Shown in pieces: positions 1 to 13,334 of a stretch of DNA of 64,000 nt (position 1 is the first letter of the stretch; each line of letters starts with the position of its first letter). This stretch comes from Methanobacteriota archaeon (GTDB lineage: Archaea; Thermoplasmatota; E2; DHVEG-1). A program made the translations under genes and the position numbers. Under the pieces are notes generated by a model. The model was not told the DNA's origin. It saw only the letters and a list, made by a program, of their open reading frames with translations, and searched no databases. Where the stretch lies: NCBI GenBank assembly GCA_903877165.1, contig CAIRCU010000009.1:57708-121707 (forward strand). The letters run 5' to 3'.

Positions 1-282
1 CATGAACTCAGAGATAATCACGACAAGCTGGTGGCAGGTCTCTCCAACGCAGACTTTCTTGCCCGCATAGATTCGGACCGGGGGTGACGGCACACTGTTG
101 TGGATGACCGCGGCCGGCATGAAGTACCGCGAGGAGATCACCCCGATTTTTTCAAGCTTGAACGAATCAATGATGTACTGCCCGGCGATCGTGCTCACCA
201 AGCCGACCGTAGGAAAGGCGACCACGAGCATCGAGTCCGTGAGATCAACGGTTTTCTCCTCTTGAATCTGAATATCGTCCAT
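1..282 (-). CDS. PAC2 / proteasome-assembly-chaperone-like family protein, C-terminally truncated by window edge
   Basis: Manual minus-strand translation from ATG at 282-280: MDDIQIQEEKTVDLTDSMLVVAFPTVGLVSTIAGQYIIDSFKLEKIGVISSRYFMPAAVIHNSVPSPPVRIYAGKKVCVGETCHQLVVIISEFM...; resembles archaeal PAC2 family (COG2047/COG1938-like). Runs off the window start. Confidence 0.7.
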   Translation of the reverse strand, partial: MDDIQIQEEKTVDLTDSMLVVAFPTVGLVSTIAGQYIIDSFKLEKIGVISSRYFMPAAVIHNSVPSPPVRIYAGKKVCVGETCHQLVVIISEFM

Positions 283-477
283 TCCTTTTCGCCCTCGACC
301 CAGGTATGAGACGGTTTCTTCTTAAGACTTTCCAAGGCAGGAGAAACAGTGGGGAAAATTAAGAGGAAGGAAGAATTTTTTTGAGGGGGAAAAGGGGGTA
401 GAAAATGAAATTCTTCCATCCTTCCTATGGATGAGACATCGGGGGCTGCTGTTAAGAAGCTTTTTCGCAGCTGAATA

Positions 478-499
478 TGTAGCTATGTATGCAGCTACA
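478..499. repeat. 7-bp inverted repeat TGTAGCT-(8)-AGCTACA overlapping the NOG1 stop codon
   Basis: Read directly: tgtagct atgtatgc agctaca. Confidence 0.6.
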
Positions 500-1469
500 A
501 TGGAGCATTGATGCGATCGAGTCGGGCGAGTACCTCGGCTTTCAACTCCGGGATGCCCTCGCCGGTCTCGCAGGAGATCTTCCAGTTGGTTGAGGAGGTT
601 GTTTTCAGGTCGCTTTTATTCTCAACGATGAGGAAGGGAACGTCAGCGAACACGGTCTTGAGGTACTCGAGGAGATGCTGCTGCGCATCCCAGGTGTACC
701 CGCAGATCTCGGTAGGGTCTATGAGGAAGACGATGAGGTCCGCGAGATGCGTCAGCGCGGTGATCGCCTGTCGTTCGATGGGGTTGCGGTCCTCCAGCGG
801 CCTGTCCAGCAGCCCAGGGGTGTCGATGACCTGGTACCACTCGTCGCTGTAGCGCCTGGTGCGTTTCATGTGGCCGACGACGAGCTGCTTGGTCGTGAAC
901 GGATAATGCGCGATGAGCGGTTTGGCGTTCGACAGCAGTCGGATGAGCGAGGACTTCCCGACGTTGGGGTAGCCGGCGATGACCACGGTGGGGACGTCGC
1001 CTATCTCCGGGAGGTCCCGAAGCAGCTTCCTGGCGTTTACGAGGAACTTGAGCTGCGGGTCGATCTGGTACAGGATGGAGGATATCCGGCCGATGATTGC
1101 TTGCTGGCGGTGCTTGAGGCCTTCAGTCGTACGCTCCCGCAGGAGGAGGCGGCGCTGCTGCTTGTAGACCGAGCGGCAGGTCTCTTTCGCCCAGCTCACC
1201 GCCCCGAGCGCCATCTTCAACTCATCCGTCTTCACCTGGATGTTGATGATCTCCTGGTAGAACAAGGGGAGACGATCCAGCGTCGGGAACGAGGTGACGT
1301 AGGAGTCGAGTGTGCTGGTGATCACGGTGAGGATAGCGTCGGTGTGCGCGGCGTACCGCTTCGGCATCGGGCCTTCCTTGAGCGCGGGCGACAGGTGGGT
1401 CTTCTTTGCCCGCTGGAACGCTGCGTCTATGATCTCTTGGGCGCTCTGAATCGGGGGAAGGTTGAACAT
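495..1469 (-). CDS. NOG1-type GTP-binding protein
   Basis: 324 aa; G1 motif AGYPNVGKSSL, G3 DTPGLLDRP, G4 ENKSDLK; N-terminal helical NOG1 domain (RYAAHTDAILTVI...). Confidence 0.9.
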   Translation of the reverse strand: MFNLPPIQSAQEIIDAAFQRAKKTHLSPALKEGPMPKRYAAHTDAILTVITSTLDSYVTSFPTLDRLPLFYQEIINIQVKTDELKMALGAVSWAKETCRSVYKQQRRLLLRERTTEGLKHRQQAIIGRISSILYQIDPQLKFLVNARKLLRDLPEIGDVPTVVIAGYPNVGKSSLIRLLSNAKPLIAHYPFTTKQLVVGHMKRTRRYSDEWYQVIDTPGLLDRPLEDRNPIERQAITALTHLADLIVFLIDPTEICGYTWDAQQHLLEYLKTVFADVPFLIVENKSDLKTTSSTNWKISCETGEGIPELKAEVLARLDRINAPL

Positions 1470-1519
1470 ACGGTGGAAAAGCTTTATGGGTTTCGTCTTG
1501 ATAACACTGTTGGTTTCCT

Positions 1520-1750
1520 ATGATGGATGAAGGCTATATCCTTGCGAACAAATTCCGCCGTGCGATTTTCGATGAGTTGGTTGCCGGTGAACGCGACATC
1601 CGGCATATCGCCAAGAAGCATCGGATTATCATGCGGGTCGCGCAGAAGGTCATGGATGAGTTCGAGGCTGGGGAGTTGGTGACCAAGCAAGGCCCGTTCT
1701 ACACTTTCACCGAGAAAGGCCGTAAGCTGGTCGATACGATGTACCGTTAA
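1520..1750 (+). CDS. small winged-helix DNA-binding protein
   Basis: 76 aa, wHTH-like pattern ending FYTFTEKGRKLVDTMYR. Confidence 0.6.
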   Translation: MMDEGYILANKFRRAIFDELVAGERDIRHIAKKHRIIMRVAQKVMDEFEAGELVTKQGPFYTFTEKGRKLVDTMYR

Positions 1751-1770
1751 TTGGCGGAGGAGAATGCTGT

Positions 1771-2430
1771 ATGAAGCCGTACCTGCTCTCAACGCTCAAA
1801 GCACTCGGGTTGCTGGGGGCGATTGAACGCAAGATCGAACTCTCGTCGCAGGAGCTCGCCGCGCGCCTGGGCATCAGCCAGCAGACCGCGTCCCGATATC
1901 TCCTGGAGCTCGACCAAGACCATCTCATCATGCGGGAGCTGGGCATCAAGAAACAGCTCATCTCCATCACCCCGCAAGGCAGGGATGCACTCGAAGCCGA
2001 GTTCCTCTCCTACCAGCAGCTCTTCACGCTCTCCTCGCAGGTCGTATTCAACGGTCGAATCGTCTCCGGGCTGGGTGAAGGGAAGTACTACACGGCCCAT
2101 CCGGGGTACCAGCGGCAGTTCGAGGAGAAACTCGGGTTCACACCCTATCCGGGGACGCTCAACGTCGAGATCCCCGCCCTGGATCGCAACAAGCTGCGGC
2201 TGCTGGGCAGCGGCGGCATCCCCATCGAGGAGTTCCGCACCGACAACCGCACGTTCGGCAGCGTCCTGTGCTTCAAAGCGACCATCAACGGCGTCAAAGC
2301 CGCAATCGTCCTGCCGAAACGCAGCCATTACACCGCTGTCCTGGAATGCATCTCCCCGTATCACCTCAAGGAAAAACTCAGTCTCAAAGACGGCGACAGC
2401 GTCGAGGTCGTCGTCTCCCTCACCACGTAG
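1771..2430 (+). CDS. ribK: CTP-dependent riboflavin kinase with N-terminal HTH (RbkR-like bifunctional regulator/kinase)
   Basis: HTH SSQELAARLGISQQTASRYLLELDQDHLI followed by archaeal RibK signature GRIVSGLGEGKYYTAHPGYQRQFEEKLGFTPYPGTLNVEI. Confidence 0.9.
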   Translation: MKPYLLSTLKALGLLGAIERKIELSSQELAARLGISQQTASRYLLELDQDHLIMRELGIKKQLISITPQGRDALEAEFLSYQQLFTLSSQVVFNGRIVSGLGEGKYYTAHPGYQRQFEEKLGFTPYPGTLNVEIPALDRNKLRLLGSGGIPIEEFRTDNRTFGSVLCFKATINGVKAAIVLPKRSHYTAVLECISPYHLKEKLSLKDGDSVEVVVSLTT

Positions 2431-2441
2431 GATCGTTGCTT

Positions 2442-6157
<3,716 letters not shown>

Positions 6158-6161
6158 TGTC

Positions 6162-6362
6162 ATGAACCCGTGTCGTCTGGAGAAGAACCAGGCCGCGTGC
6201 CCCTGCAGCTACCCCTGTGACCGCAAAGGTCTCTGCTGTGAATGCCTGCGGTACCATCAGGGACGACGGGAGCTTCCTGCCTGCTATTTCCCAGGTGAGG
6301 CGGAGCGGACGTACGACCGCAGCATAGAGCATTTCCTCAGGATTACGAACAACAAGCGATGA
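6162..6362 (+). CDS. small cysteine-rich protein (DUF6485-like)
   Basis: 66 aa with 8 Cys: [54 protein letters not shown]. Confidence 0.7.
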   Translation: MNPCRLEKNQAACPCSYPCDRKGLCCECLRYHQGRRELPACYFPGEAERTYDRSIEHFLRITNNKR

Positions 6363-6608
6363 CGGCGTCAGTTTTAGGCGTAGCCGGTAATGTCGAAGTC
6401 GATTCAGGTGGTGTTCTTGGCGTACAATGGGCTGTTTTCCAGGGCGCCTTCCAGGAACTTCTTATTAAGCGCAGGAACGTCTCCGACGGTGACCCGCTCG
6501 TCGAGAGCAATGCAACAAACCTGTTTTTTCCAGGGGAAAACCGATGAAACGGTAACGGAAGGCTTATAACTCATGACCGTATAAGGGATGCGAGGTAAGG
6601 AAGGACTT

Positions 6609-6842
6609 ATGGCCATCGGGTTTGTCCTGATAAGCGCGGCACCTGCGCATGAACACGAGGTCTACAACAAGCTGCTGAAAGTCCCGCAGATCATCGAGTT
6701 GCACCCCTTGTTCGGGGAGTACGACCTTATCGCAAAAATCGAGGCTGACGACTTCGAAAGCCTCGGGGACATCGTGGTTAAGAAGATCAGGACAATCGAG
6801 GGAGTCATAGACACCAAGACCTTAACCGGGACTAAATTCTAA
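6609..6842 (+). CDS. stand-alone Lrp/AsnC ligand-binding (RAM) domain protein
   Basis: MAIGFVLISAAPAHEHEVYNKLLKVPQIIELHPLFGEYDLIAKIEADDFESLGDIVVKKIRTIEGVIDTKTLTGTKF; no HTH. Confidence 0.85.
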   Translation: MAIGFVLISAAPAHEHEVYNKLLKVPQIIELHPLFGEYDLIAKIEADDFESLGDIVVKKIRTIEGVIDTKTLTGTKF

Positions 6843-6855
6843 GGAGTGAAAAAAA

Positions 6856-7185
6856 ATGAATGTCTTAGTAGCGCCACAAACATTACTCCAATATTTTTTA
6901 GGCATGTTGATGCTGGTTTTCGCAATCGCAAGCATAATCGCTGGAATCTTCACCGCGTACTTCGGCTCCGGGAAGAGCCGAGGGGTCGGCGCTATCCTCA
7001 TCATCCTCGGACTGATCATCGGCTTCGTCTTCCTCTGGGGATCCGGCGTGCTTGGGCTTGGTGGCCTACCTGACTGGTTGCAGCTTGCCGGTACCGTCAC
7101 GAAAGGCGTTGTCGCGGTGGTTGGTGCCGTCGTCGGCGCACTCATCGCGCTGGGCATCTTCCTGCTCGCCATCATGAAAACATAA
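6856..7185 (+). CDS. small integral membrane protein, unknown function
   Basis: 109 aa, three hydrophobic segments, SD-like aaggagtg upstream. Confidence 0.65.
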   Translation: MNVLVAPQTLLQYFLGMLMLVFAIASIIAGIFTAYFGSGKSRGVGAILIILGLIIGFVFLWGSGVLGLGGLPDWLQLAGTVTKGVVAVVGAVVGALIALGIFLLAIMKT

Positions 7186-7286
7186 AACAAAAACCAAGGA
7201 TATTACACAGGGGGCAAATCCGCTCCCTTCCCTTCTTCCTTTTCCTTCAAGCAACCAGCTTTTTTTCTTGGTGCTACCCTAGGCAC

Positions 7287-7877
7287 TTATAGCATTTTGT
7301 AGAACAACTGATGGATGCGAAGGTCGTCTGTGAGCTCCGGGTGAAACGCAACACCTAGGAACTTGCCCTGCCGGGCCATGACCACCCCCTCATCGATCTC
7401 AGCGAGCACCTCGCAATCCCCCCAGGTCCGCGTAATAAGCGGGGCGCGGATGAAAACCCCGGGGAACGGCTTACGCAATCCCTTGATCTGCAGGGGTCGT
7501 TCGAAGGATTCCTTCTGCCGACCGAAGGCGTTGCGTCGGACCTCCATGTCCATCGCCTCCAGGAGAGTTACTTTAGTCGGGTCCGCTAGGGTCTTGGCCA
7601 GTAGGACGCAGCCGGCGCACGTCCCCATGATGGCTATGTCATCGTTAGCGATGCGTGTGCGAAGCTGTGGTCCGATGCCGCTGCGCTCCAGAATCCGGGA
7701 GATCGTCGTACTCTCCCCGCCGGGAAGAATGACGCCATCGAGGTCCTCGACCTGCTCCGGGGTCCGAAGGAGGACAGCCTGTCCTTTATAAGCGGGTTTT
7801 GTGAAAAGTCGGCGCATGCTGTCGAGGTGCTCTGCGACTGCGCCTTGGATGGAGAGGACACCGACGGTGGTCGTCAA
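7287..7877 (-). CDS. pdxT: pyridoxal 5'-phosphate synthase glutaminase subunit
   Basis: VGVLSIQGAVAEHLDSMRRL, GGESTTI, GTCAGCVLLA, AFHPELTDD; probable TTG start. Confidence 0.95.
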   Translation of the reverse strand: MTTTVGVLSIQGAVAEHLDSMRRLFTKPAYKGQAVLLRTPEQVEDLDGVILPGGESTTISRILERSGIGPQLRTRIANDDIAIMGTCAGCVLLAKTLADPTKVTLLEAMDMEVRRNAFGRQKESFERPLQIKGLRKPFPGVFIRAPLITRTWGDCEVLAEIDEGVVMARQGKFLGVAFHPELTDDLRIHQLFYKML

Positions 7878-8879
7878 CTACCAGCCTCGATCCTGGAGGA
7901 GTTGGTCTTTGGGAATCGTACCGATCTCAAGGCCCGGCATCGCGGCGCCGATGTCTTTGCTGACTCGGGCGATGACCTCGGGGTTGTCGTAGTTCGCGAC
8001 TGCTTCGACGATGGCTTTAGCGCGTTTCAGCGGGTTGTCGGATTTGAAGATACCGGAGCCGACGAAGACGCCGTCGCTGCCCAACTGCATCATAATCGCG
8101 GCGTCCGCGGGGGTCGCAATCCCGCCGGCTGCGAAGTTGACGACGGGGAGCCGCTGCATCTGTTTTGTTTGTTGGATGACAGCGAGAATCTCTTTGATCA
8201 CTGCACTGTATTCGTCGTCGCCGAAGACACGGCTGGTGGCGACCACGGTATGGCCTGTCAGCGTCTTGAAGGCCTCGGCATAGCTCTGGGCGTACGCCTC
8301 CGCGAGGGCCTGCAGGGCAGGGTCGTTCATGTGTTTGAGCTCGTGGATCATGCCTTGGACCATGTGTTGGTGGCGGATGGCTTCGATGATGTTGCCGGTG
8401 CCTGCCTCGCCTTTGGTGCGGATCATGGCTGCGCCTTCGTAGATCCGTCGAATGGCTTCTCCGAGGTTGCGGCAGCCGCAGACGAACGGGACGGTGAACT
8501 GCTTCTTGTTAACGTGGTAGAAGGGGTCGGCGGGTGTGAGGACTTCGGACTCGTCGATCATGTCGACGCCCAGGACTTCGAGGGCTTGTGCTTCGACGAA
8601 ATGCCCGATGCGGCACTTGGCCATGACCGGGATGCTGACGGTGTCGATAATCTGATTGATGATCTGGGGGTCTGCCATCCTGGCGACGCCGCCGTGCGCG
8701 CGTATGTCCGCGGGGACGCGTTCGAGCGCCATAACCGCGACTGCGCCGCTGTCCTCGGCGATTTTCGCCTGCTGTGCGTTGGTGACGTCCATGATGACGC
8801 CGCCTTTCTGCATCTTGGCGAAGCCGCGTTTGACGAGGTCGGTTCCATGACGGAGCGTGGAAAGATCCAGGGTTTTCAT
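7878..8879 (-). CDS. pdxS: pyridoxal 5'-phosphate synthase lyase subunit
   Basis: [87 protein letters not shown]. Confidence 0.97.
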   Translation of the reverse strand: MKTLDLSTLRHGTDLVKRGFAKMQKGGVIMDVTNAQQAKIAEDSGAVAVMALERVPADIRAHGGVARMADPQIINQIIDTVSIPVMAKCRIGHFVEAQALEVLGVDMIDESEVLTPADPFYHVNKKQFTVPFVCGCRNLGEAIRRIYEGAAMIRTKGEAGTGNIIEAIRHQHMVQGMIHELKHMNDPALQALAEAYAQSYAEAFKTLTGHTVVATSRVFGDDEYSAVIKEILAVIQQTKQMQRLPVVNFAAGGIATPADAAIMMQLGSDGVFVGSGIFKSDNPLKRAKAIVEAVANYDNPEVIARVSKDIGAAMPGLEIGTIPKDQLLQDRGW

Positions 8880-8946
8880 TCTACTTACCCCCCAGGAATT
8901 GGTGTGGGTGATGGATGGGGGGATATCTGGTCCCCTTTATTAAGAA

Positions 8947-10329
8947 CTACGGTCGTTTCCTGGGAGTGCGTAGGGGCTGGGTCTGCTGGAGGAGGCTGAA
9001 GGCTGAGGCGTTCACTACTGGTTCTCCGTTGGGCATGGTGTGGGTCATGTAGGCTTCGTAGGCTGCGAGGTCGAAGTAACCGTGTCCGCTGTTGTTGAAG
9101 ACGATGATTTGTTTCTGGTTGTTTTTCTTGGCGATGCGGGCGAGGTCCACGGCAGCTCTCACGGCGTGGGCTGATTCGGGGGCGACGAGGAAGCCTTCGG
9201 TCTGGGCGAAGAGCATGGCTGCCTCGAAGATTTCTTCTTGGGTATAGGCGATTGCTTCCATGTAGCCGTCTTTCGTGAGTTTAGAAAGCAAAGGTGAGTC
9301 GCCGTGGTAGCGCAGTCCTCCAGCGTGAATGGGGCTGGGGACGAACTGGTGTCCCATGGTGTACATCTTCATTAAGGGGGTGAGGCCTGCGCTGTCGCCG
9401 TAGTCGTAGCGGTATTCTCCTTTGGTGAGGCTGGGGCAGGCGAGGGGTTCGACGGAGATGACGCGCAGGTTCGGGGTTTTCCCTCGGATTTTGTCTCTGA
9501 GGAATGGGAAGCTGGCGCCTGCGAAGTTGCTGCCGCCGCCGACGCAGCCGATGAGGACGTCCGGGGTGCGGTCGATGGAACGGAGTTGTTGTTGGAGCTC
9601 TTGGCCGATGACGGTCTGGTGCAGGACGACGTGGTTGAGGACGCTGCCTAAGGCGTATTTGGTGTTGTCGTGGGTGGCTGCGTCTTCGACTGCTTCGCTG
9701 ATCGCCATACCTAAGGATCCTGTGGTGTCTGGGTGTTCGGCGCGGATCTTCTTGCCGGTTTCTGTGAGTGTGGTGGGGCTGGGGTTGACTTCGGCTCCCC
9801 AGGTCTGCATGAGGAGTCTGCGGTAGGGTTTCTGTTCGTAGCTGCATTTGACCATGTAGATGCGGCACTGGAGGTGGAAGAGGTTGCAGCTGAATGCGAG
9901 GGCGCTGCCCCATTGGCCGGCGCCGGTTTCGGTGACGAGGCGTTCGACGCCTTGTTTGGAGTTGTAGTATGCCTGGGGGACTGCGGAGTTGGGTTTGTGG
10001 CTGCCTGCGGGGCTGACGCCTTCCCATTTGTAGTAGATCTCTGCTGGGGTCTTGAGTGCGCGTTCGAGTCTGACTGCGCGGTAGAGGGGGGTGGGTCGCC
10101 AGATGCGGTAGATTTCCCTGACGGCCGTGGGGATGGGGATGAAGCGGTCTTGGCTGATTTCCTGGGCGATGAGTGCGTCGGGGAAGAGGGGGCGCAGTTC
10201 GCTGGGGTGCAGCGGTTTCTTTGTTTGTGGGTGGAGTGGGGGGTCGAGGGGTGTGGGGAGGTCTGCTTGGATGTTGTACCAGGATTTGGGGATGTCGTTT
10301 TCGTCGAGGAGGATTTTGGTGCGCTTCAT
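8947..10329 (-). CDS. trpB2: TrpB2-type tryptophan synthase beta-like protein
   Basis: 460 aa PLP fold [49 protein letters not shown]; long N-terminus typical of TrpB2. Confidence 0.9.
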   Translation of the reverse strand: MKRTKILLDENDIPKSWYNIQADLPTPLDPPLHPQTKKPLHPSELRPLFPDALIAQEISQDRFIPIPTAVREIYRIWRPTPLYRAVRLERALKTPAEIYYKWEGVSPAGSHKPNSAVPQAYYNSKQGVERLVTETGAGQWGSALAFSCNLFHLQCRIYMVKCSYEQKPYRRLLMQTWGAEVNPSPTTLTETGKKIRAEHPDTTGSLGMAISEAVEDAATHDNTKYALGSVLNHVVLHQTVIGQELQQQLRSIDRTPDVLIGCVGGGSNFAGASFPFLRDKIRGKTPNLRVISVEPLACPSLTKGEYRYDYGDSAGLTPLMKMYTMGHQFVPSPIHAGGLRYHGDSPLLSKLTKDGYMEAIAYTQEEIFEAAMLFAQTEGFLVAPESAHAVRAAVDLARIAKKNNQKQIIVFNNSGHGYFDLAAYEAYMTHTMPNGEPVVNASAFSLLQQTQPLRTPRKRP

Positions 10330-10339
10330 GGTAGTATTT

Positions 10340-10436
10340 TATGGTCAGCCCGCTATATAAACTTTGCTAAAACTGTGCTCTAGTGTATAAAATTGTTCAT
10401 TAATGCAAGCTTTTATATGATGCGACGCTGGTACTC
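10340..10436. promoter_or_regulatory. divergent promoter region between trpB2 and ACT-domain regulator
   Basis: AT-rich with TATA-like boxes gctatataaact, tgtataaaatt, cttttatatga. Confidence 0.5.
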
Positions 10437-10440
10437 ATGA

Positions 10441-10944
10441 GTGATGTGGAAGCAGCTCGCCCCCTACTTCGACGCCTATCCCACCCGCAAGAGAATCGCC
10501 CAGAAGATGCTGGAATACGGCCTACGAGTCCAAGGCACCAAGGTCTACTGCGGCCCCATCGAGCTGTCCGACTCCAAGCTCGCACGGGCCTTTGACGTGG
10601 ACCGCCGCGCCATCGCCGCGACCATCGCCACCATCCGCGAGCAACCAGAACTCTCCAAGATCTTCGAGAAGCTGCAGCCCACCTGCCATCTCCGGGAGGT
10701 AGCCCCGGTCATGAACTGGGGTGTCGTGGAAATCATCCCCACCGACCCTAGTACTCCCGGCATCCTCGCTGAGGTCGCTACCCTCATCGCCTCTGAGAAC
10801 ATCAGCATCCGTCAGGCGATCAGCGACGACTTCGAGCTTACCGATGAGCCCCGCCTCTACGTCATCACCGAAGGCACCATCCCACCCAGCCTCATCCCAC
10901 GGATCCGCCATGCGAAAGGCGTCAAAGCCGTCCTTATTTATTAG
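10441..10944 (+). CDS. ACT-domain protein, predicted regulator of amino-acid metabolism (COG2150-like)
   Basis: N-terminal HTH-like region (RRAIAATIATIREQPELSKIFEKLQP) then ACT domain GVVEIIPTDPSTPGILAEVATLIASENISIRQAISDDFELTDEPRLYVITEG. Confidence 0.8.
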   Translation: MMWKQLAPYFDAYPTRKRIAQKMLEYGLRVQGTKVYCGPIELSDSKLARAFDVDRRAIAATIATIREQPELSKIFEKLQPTCHLREVAPVMNWGVVEIIPTDPSTPGILAEVATLIASENISIRQAISDDFELTDEPRLYVITEGTIPPSLIPRIRHAKGVKAVLIY

Positions 10945-10957
10945 TAAAATAATTGGG

Positions 10958-11027
10958 TTAGGCGATCGTGACCTCGCTGCAGAGGTACACATCCTGGATC
11001 GCATGCAGCAACCGGATGCCGTGCTCA
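10958..11027 (-). pseudogene. orphan 3'-terminal fragment of fructose-bisphosphate aldolase gene
   Basis: Encodes ..[20 protein letters not shown]-stop; 65 of 69 nt identical to 12141-12209, the 3' end of the intact aldolase gene. Confidence 0.85.
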
Positions 11028-11171
11028 TCTACCACCAATAAAGAGTGGTCGGTGTTTTTATTTCCTTCATCACGAATAAATTTAATTAGTAGAGAAATCA
11101 TTATAAATAGCACAACGGAAGTTAGCTCATTGTGCACCACGGCATTTCTTAGATCCTGCGAAGGATGATTC

Positions 11172-12143
11172 ATGATGAAGAAAGGGTTGACGGTTGGAGT
11201 AGTTCTTTTATTCATTGGAATCAGCTTCGTTCCCTCGATTGCACAAACACCAGAAAAACAGCCCATCCCTACGTCGAGTGGTAAGTGGTGGTATGTCGGT
11301 GGGAGCGGACCCGGTAACTACACTGATATTCAAGATGCTGTGGACAACGCCAGCAATGGGGACACAGTCTATGTTTATACTGGAATTTACAATCGAATAG
11401 AGAACAAAACATACTGCGTTGATTTGAATAAATCGATACATCTGGTTGGCGAGGACAAAAATACTACTATTCTAAATGGCACTTGCATTTGGGAAGTCGT
11501 TGACGTGGAAGCTGACAATGCCGAATTTAACGGATTCACTGTAAAAAACAGCAAACCCGGTACAGGTATTTTAATCTATAACTGGAGTAATGGCGAACGA
11601 AAAAACATTGTAATACATGATACTATTCTCGTCAACAATTCTGAAGGAATAACAATAGCAGAATGTTCCAACATTACTTGCTATGACAATATCTTCATAA
11701 CAAACGGCGATGGCTGCTATTTTTTTGGCAGTGGTGATTGTTCAATCCTCCATAATCTATTTTTAAAAAATGGGATAGGTTTATACTCTACTTACTCTGG
11801 AGTAACAATGATTTCTAAGAATGAATTCAGAGAGAACACGAACGGAATATATTGTGCAGGCAGTAACATTCGATTGACCATGCGCTCCAACAATTTTATT
11901 AACAATACTATTCAAGCAAGTTACGACAAACAAGGCATGATTTGGCAATTACCTTTATTTATTTTCTATCGACAACATTGGAGTCGTAATTATTGGAGTG
12001 ACTGGGAAAAACTAACCCCTCGGCCAATCCAAGGGCGACTACTCCTCGACACAGAGATTATCTCGCGATATATAACCATCCCCTCGTTTGAATTTGACCG
12101 AATACCTACTCAAAAACCATACCAACTGAATTTTAAGGACTAG
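11172..12143 (+). CDS. secreted right-handed beta-helix (NosD/PbH1-like) surface protein
   Basis: Signal peptide [47 protein letters not shown] and repeated N-I-x-x-x-N-I/F rungs; visibly AT-richer than neighbours. Confidence 0.8.
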   Translation: MMKKGLTVGVVLLFIGISFVPSIAQTPEKQPIPTSSGKWWYVGGSGPGNYTDIQDAVDNASNGDTVYVYTGIYNRIENKTYCVDLNKSIHLVGEDKNTTILNGTCIWEVVDVEADNAEFNGFTVKNSKPGTGILIYNWSNGERKNIVIHDTILVNNSEGITIAECSNITCYDNIFITNGDGCYFFGSGDCSILHNLFLKNGIGLYSTYSGVTMISKNEFRENTNGIYCAGSNIRLTMRSNNFINNTIQASYDKQGMIWQLPLFIFYRQHWSRNYWSDWEKLTPRPIQGRLLLDTEIISRYITIPSFEFDRIPTQKPYQLNFKD

Positions 12144-13255
12144 GCGACCGTGACCTCGCTACAGAGGTACACATCCTGGATCGCATGCAGCAACCGAATG
12201 CCGTCCTCAAACGGTTTCTGAAACGCCTTCCGACCCGTAATCAACCCGGTGCCGCCCGCACGCTTGTTGATGACCGCGGTGCGCACCCCCTCCGCATAGT
12301 CATCTTTGCCTGACGGCCCACCAGAATTAATTAAACCAATGCGGCCCGCGTAACAGTTCAACACCTGATACCGCGTCAAATCGATCGGATGATCCGAGAC
12401 CAACTCCGTGTACGCCTTCTGGTCCATCTTCCCGTACTTCACCGCACCTTTGTTCAACGCCACGAACCCACCATTATTTGTCGGCAGCTTCTGCTTGATC
12501 AGATCCGCCTCGACCGTCACCCCGAGGTGGTTCGCCTGGCCCGTGAGGTCCGCAGACGCATGGTAATCCTTACCCTCGACCTTGAACGCATCGTTACGCA
12601 GATAACACCATAGGACCGTCGCCAGGCCCAACTCATGCGCATACGAGAACGCCTCGCTGGTCTCCTGGATCTGCCTATCGGATTCCTCGGAGCCGAAGTA
12701 GATTGTGGAGCCGACTGCGGCCGCACCCATCTCCGCCGCCTGCTCGACACCAGCGAACATGATCTGATCGTAGTGATTCGGATACGTCAGCAGCTCATTG
12801 TGATTGAGTTTGAGGATGAACGGGATTTTCGGTGCGTACCTGCGCGCCACCGACCCCAAGACACCTAATGTCGATGCGACCGCGTTGCAGCCGCCCGCTA
12901 TGGCGAGCTTCACGATGTTCTCCGGGTCGAAGTACATGGGGTTCGGCGTGAACGACGCAACAGCCGAATGCTCAATGCCCTGGTCCACCGGTAAGATCGA
13001 CAGATAGCCGGTCCCAGCGAGCCTGCCATGGTTGTAGATTGACTGCAGGTTCACCAGCACCTGGGTCGGCCGGTCCGACTGTAGAAACACTCGGTCCACG
13101 TAATCATAGCCCGGGAGCGTCAACATCTCCTTCTTGACCTTACACGTATGATTCAATAAAGAATCGGCATCGCTTCCAAGGTACTGACGGATCTGCTCAT
13201 AATTGCCTTTCATGCTCACACCAACCTGCTCCAAACGGGACATGCGTACTTCCAC
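12140..13255 (-). CDS. class I fructose-bisphosphate aldolase, archaeal DhnA-type
   Basis: [64 protein letters not shown]. Confidence 0.92.
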   Translation of the reverse strand: MEVRMSRLEQVGVSMKGNYEQIRQYLGSDADSLLNHTCKVKKEMLTLPGYDYVDRVFLQSDRPTQVLVNLQSIYNHGRLAGTGYLSILPVDQGIEHSAVASFTPNPMYFDPENIVKLAIAGGCNAVASTLGVLGSVARRYAPKIPFILKLNHNELLTYPNHYDQIMFAGVEQAAEMGAAAVGSTIYFGSEESDRQIQETSEAFSYAHELGLATVLWCYLRNDAFKVEGKDYHASADLTGQANHLGVTVEADLIKQKLPTNNGGFVALNKGAVKYGKMDQKAYTELVSDHPIDLTRYQVLNCYAGRIGLINSGGPSGKDDYAEGVRTAVINKRAGGTGLITGRKAFQKPFEDGIRLLHAIQDVYLCSEVTVA

Positions 13256-13334
13256 CTCTCAACAGTGACAATGACAACATAACCGGGTCAGATAAAACTT
13301 TCGACAAAAAAGAAGAAAAAAAGAGGAGAGAAGC

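Noticed and set aside
675-1523. 282-aa plus-strand ORF
   Set aside because: Antisense to the NOG1 GTPase gene.
6404-6616. 70-aa minus-strand ORF between the Cys-rich gene and the RAM-domain gene
   Set aside because: Start region overlaps the putative promoter (ggcttataactc) of the plus-strand gene; no family recognised. Could be a decayed gene but unsupported.
7827-8999. 390-aa plus-strand ORF
   Set aside because: Antisense to unambiguous pdxS/pdxT; composition (Asp/Val/Gly rich) reflects codon-bias mirror frame.
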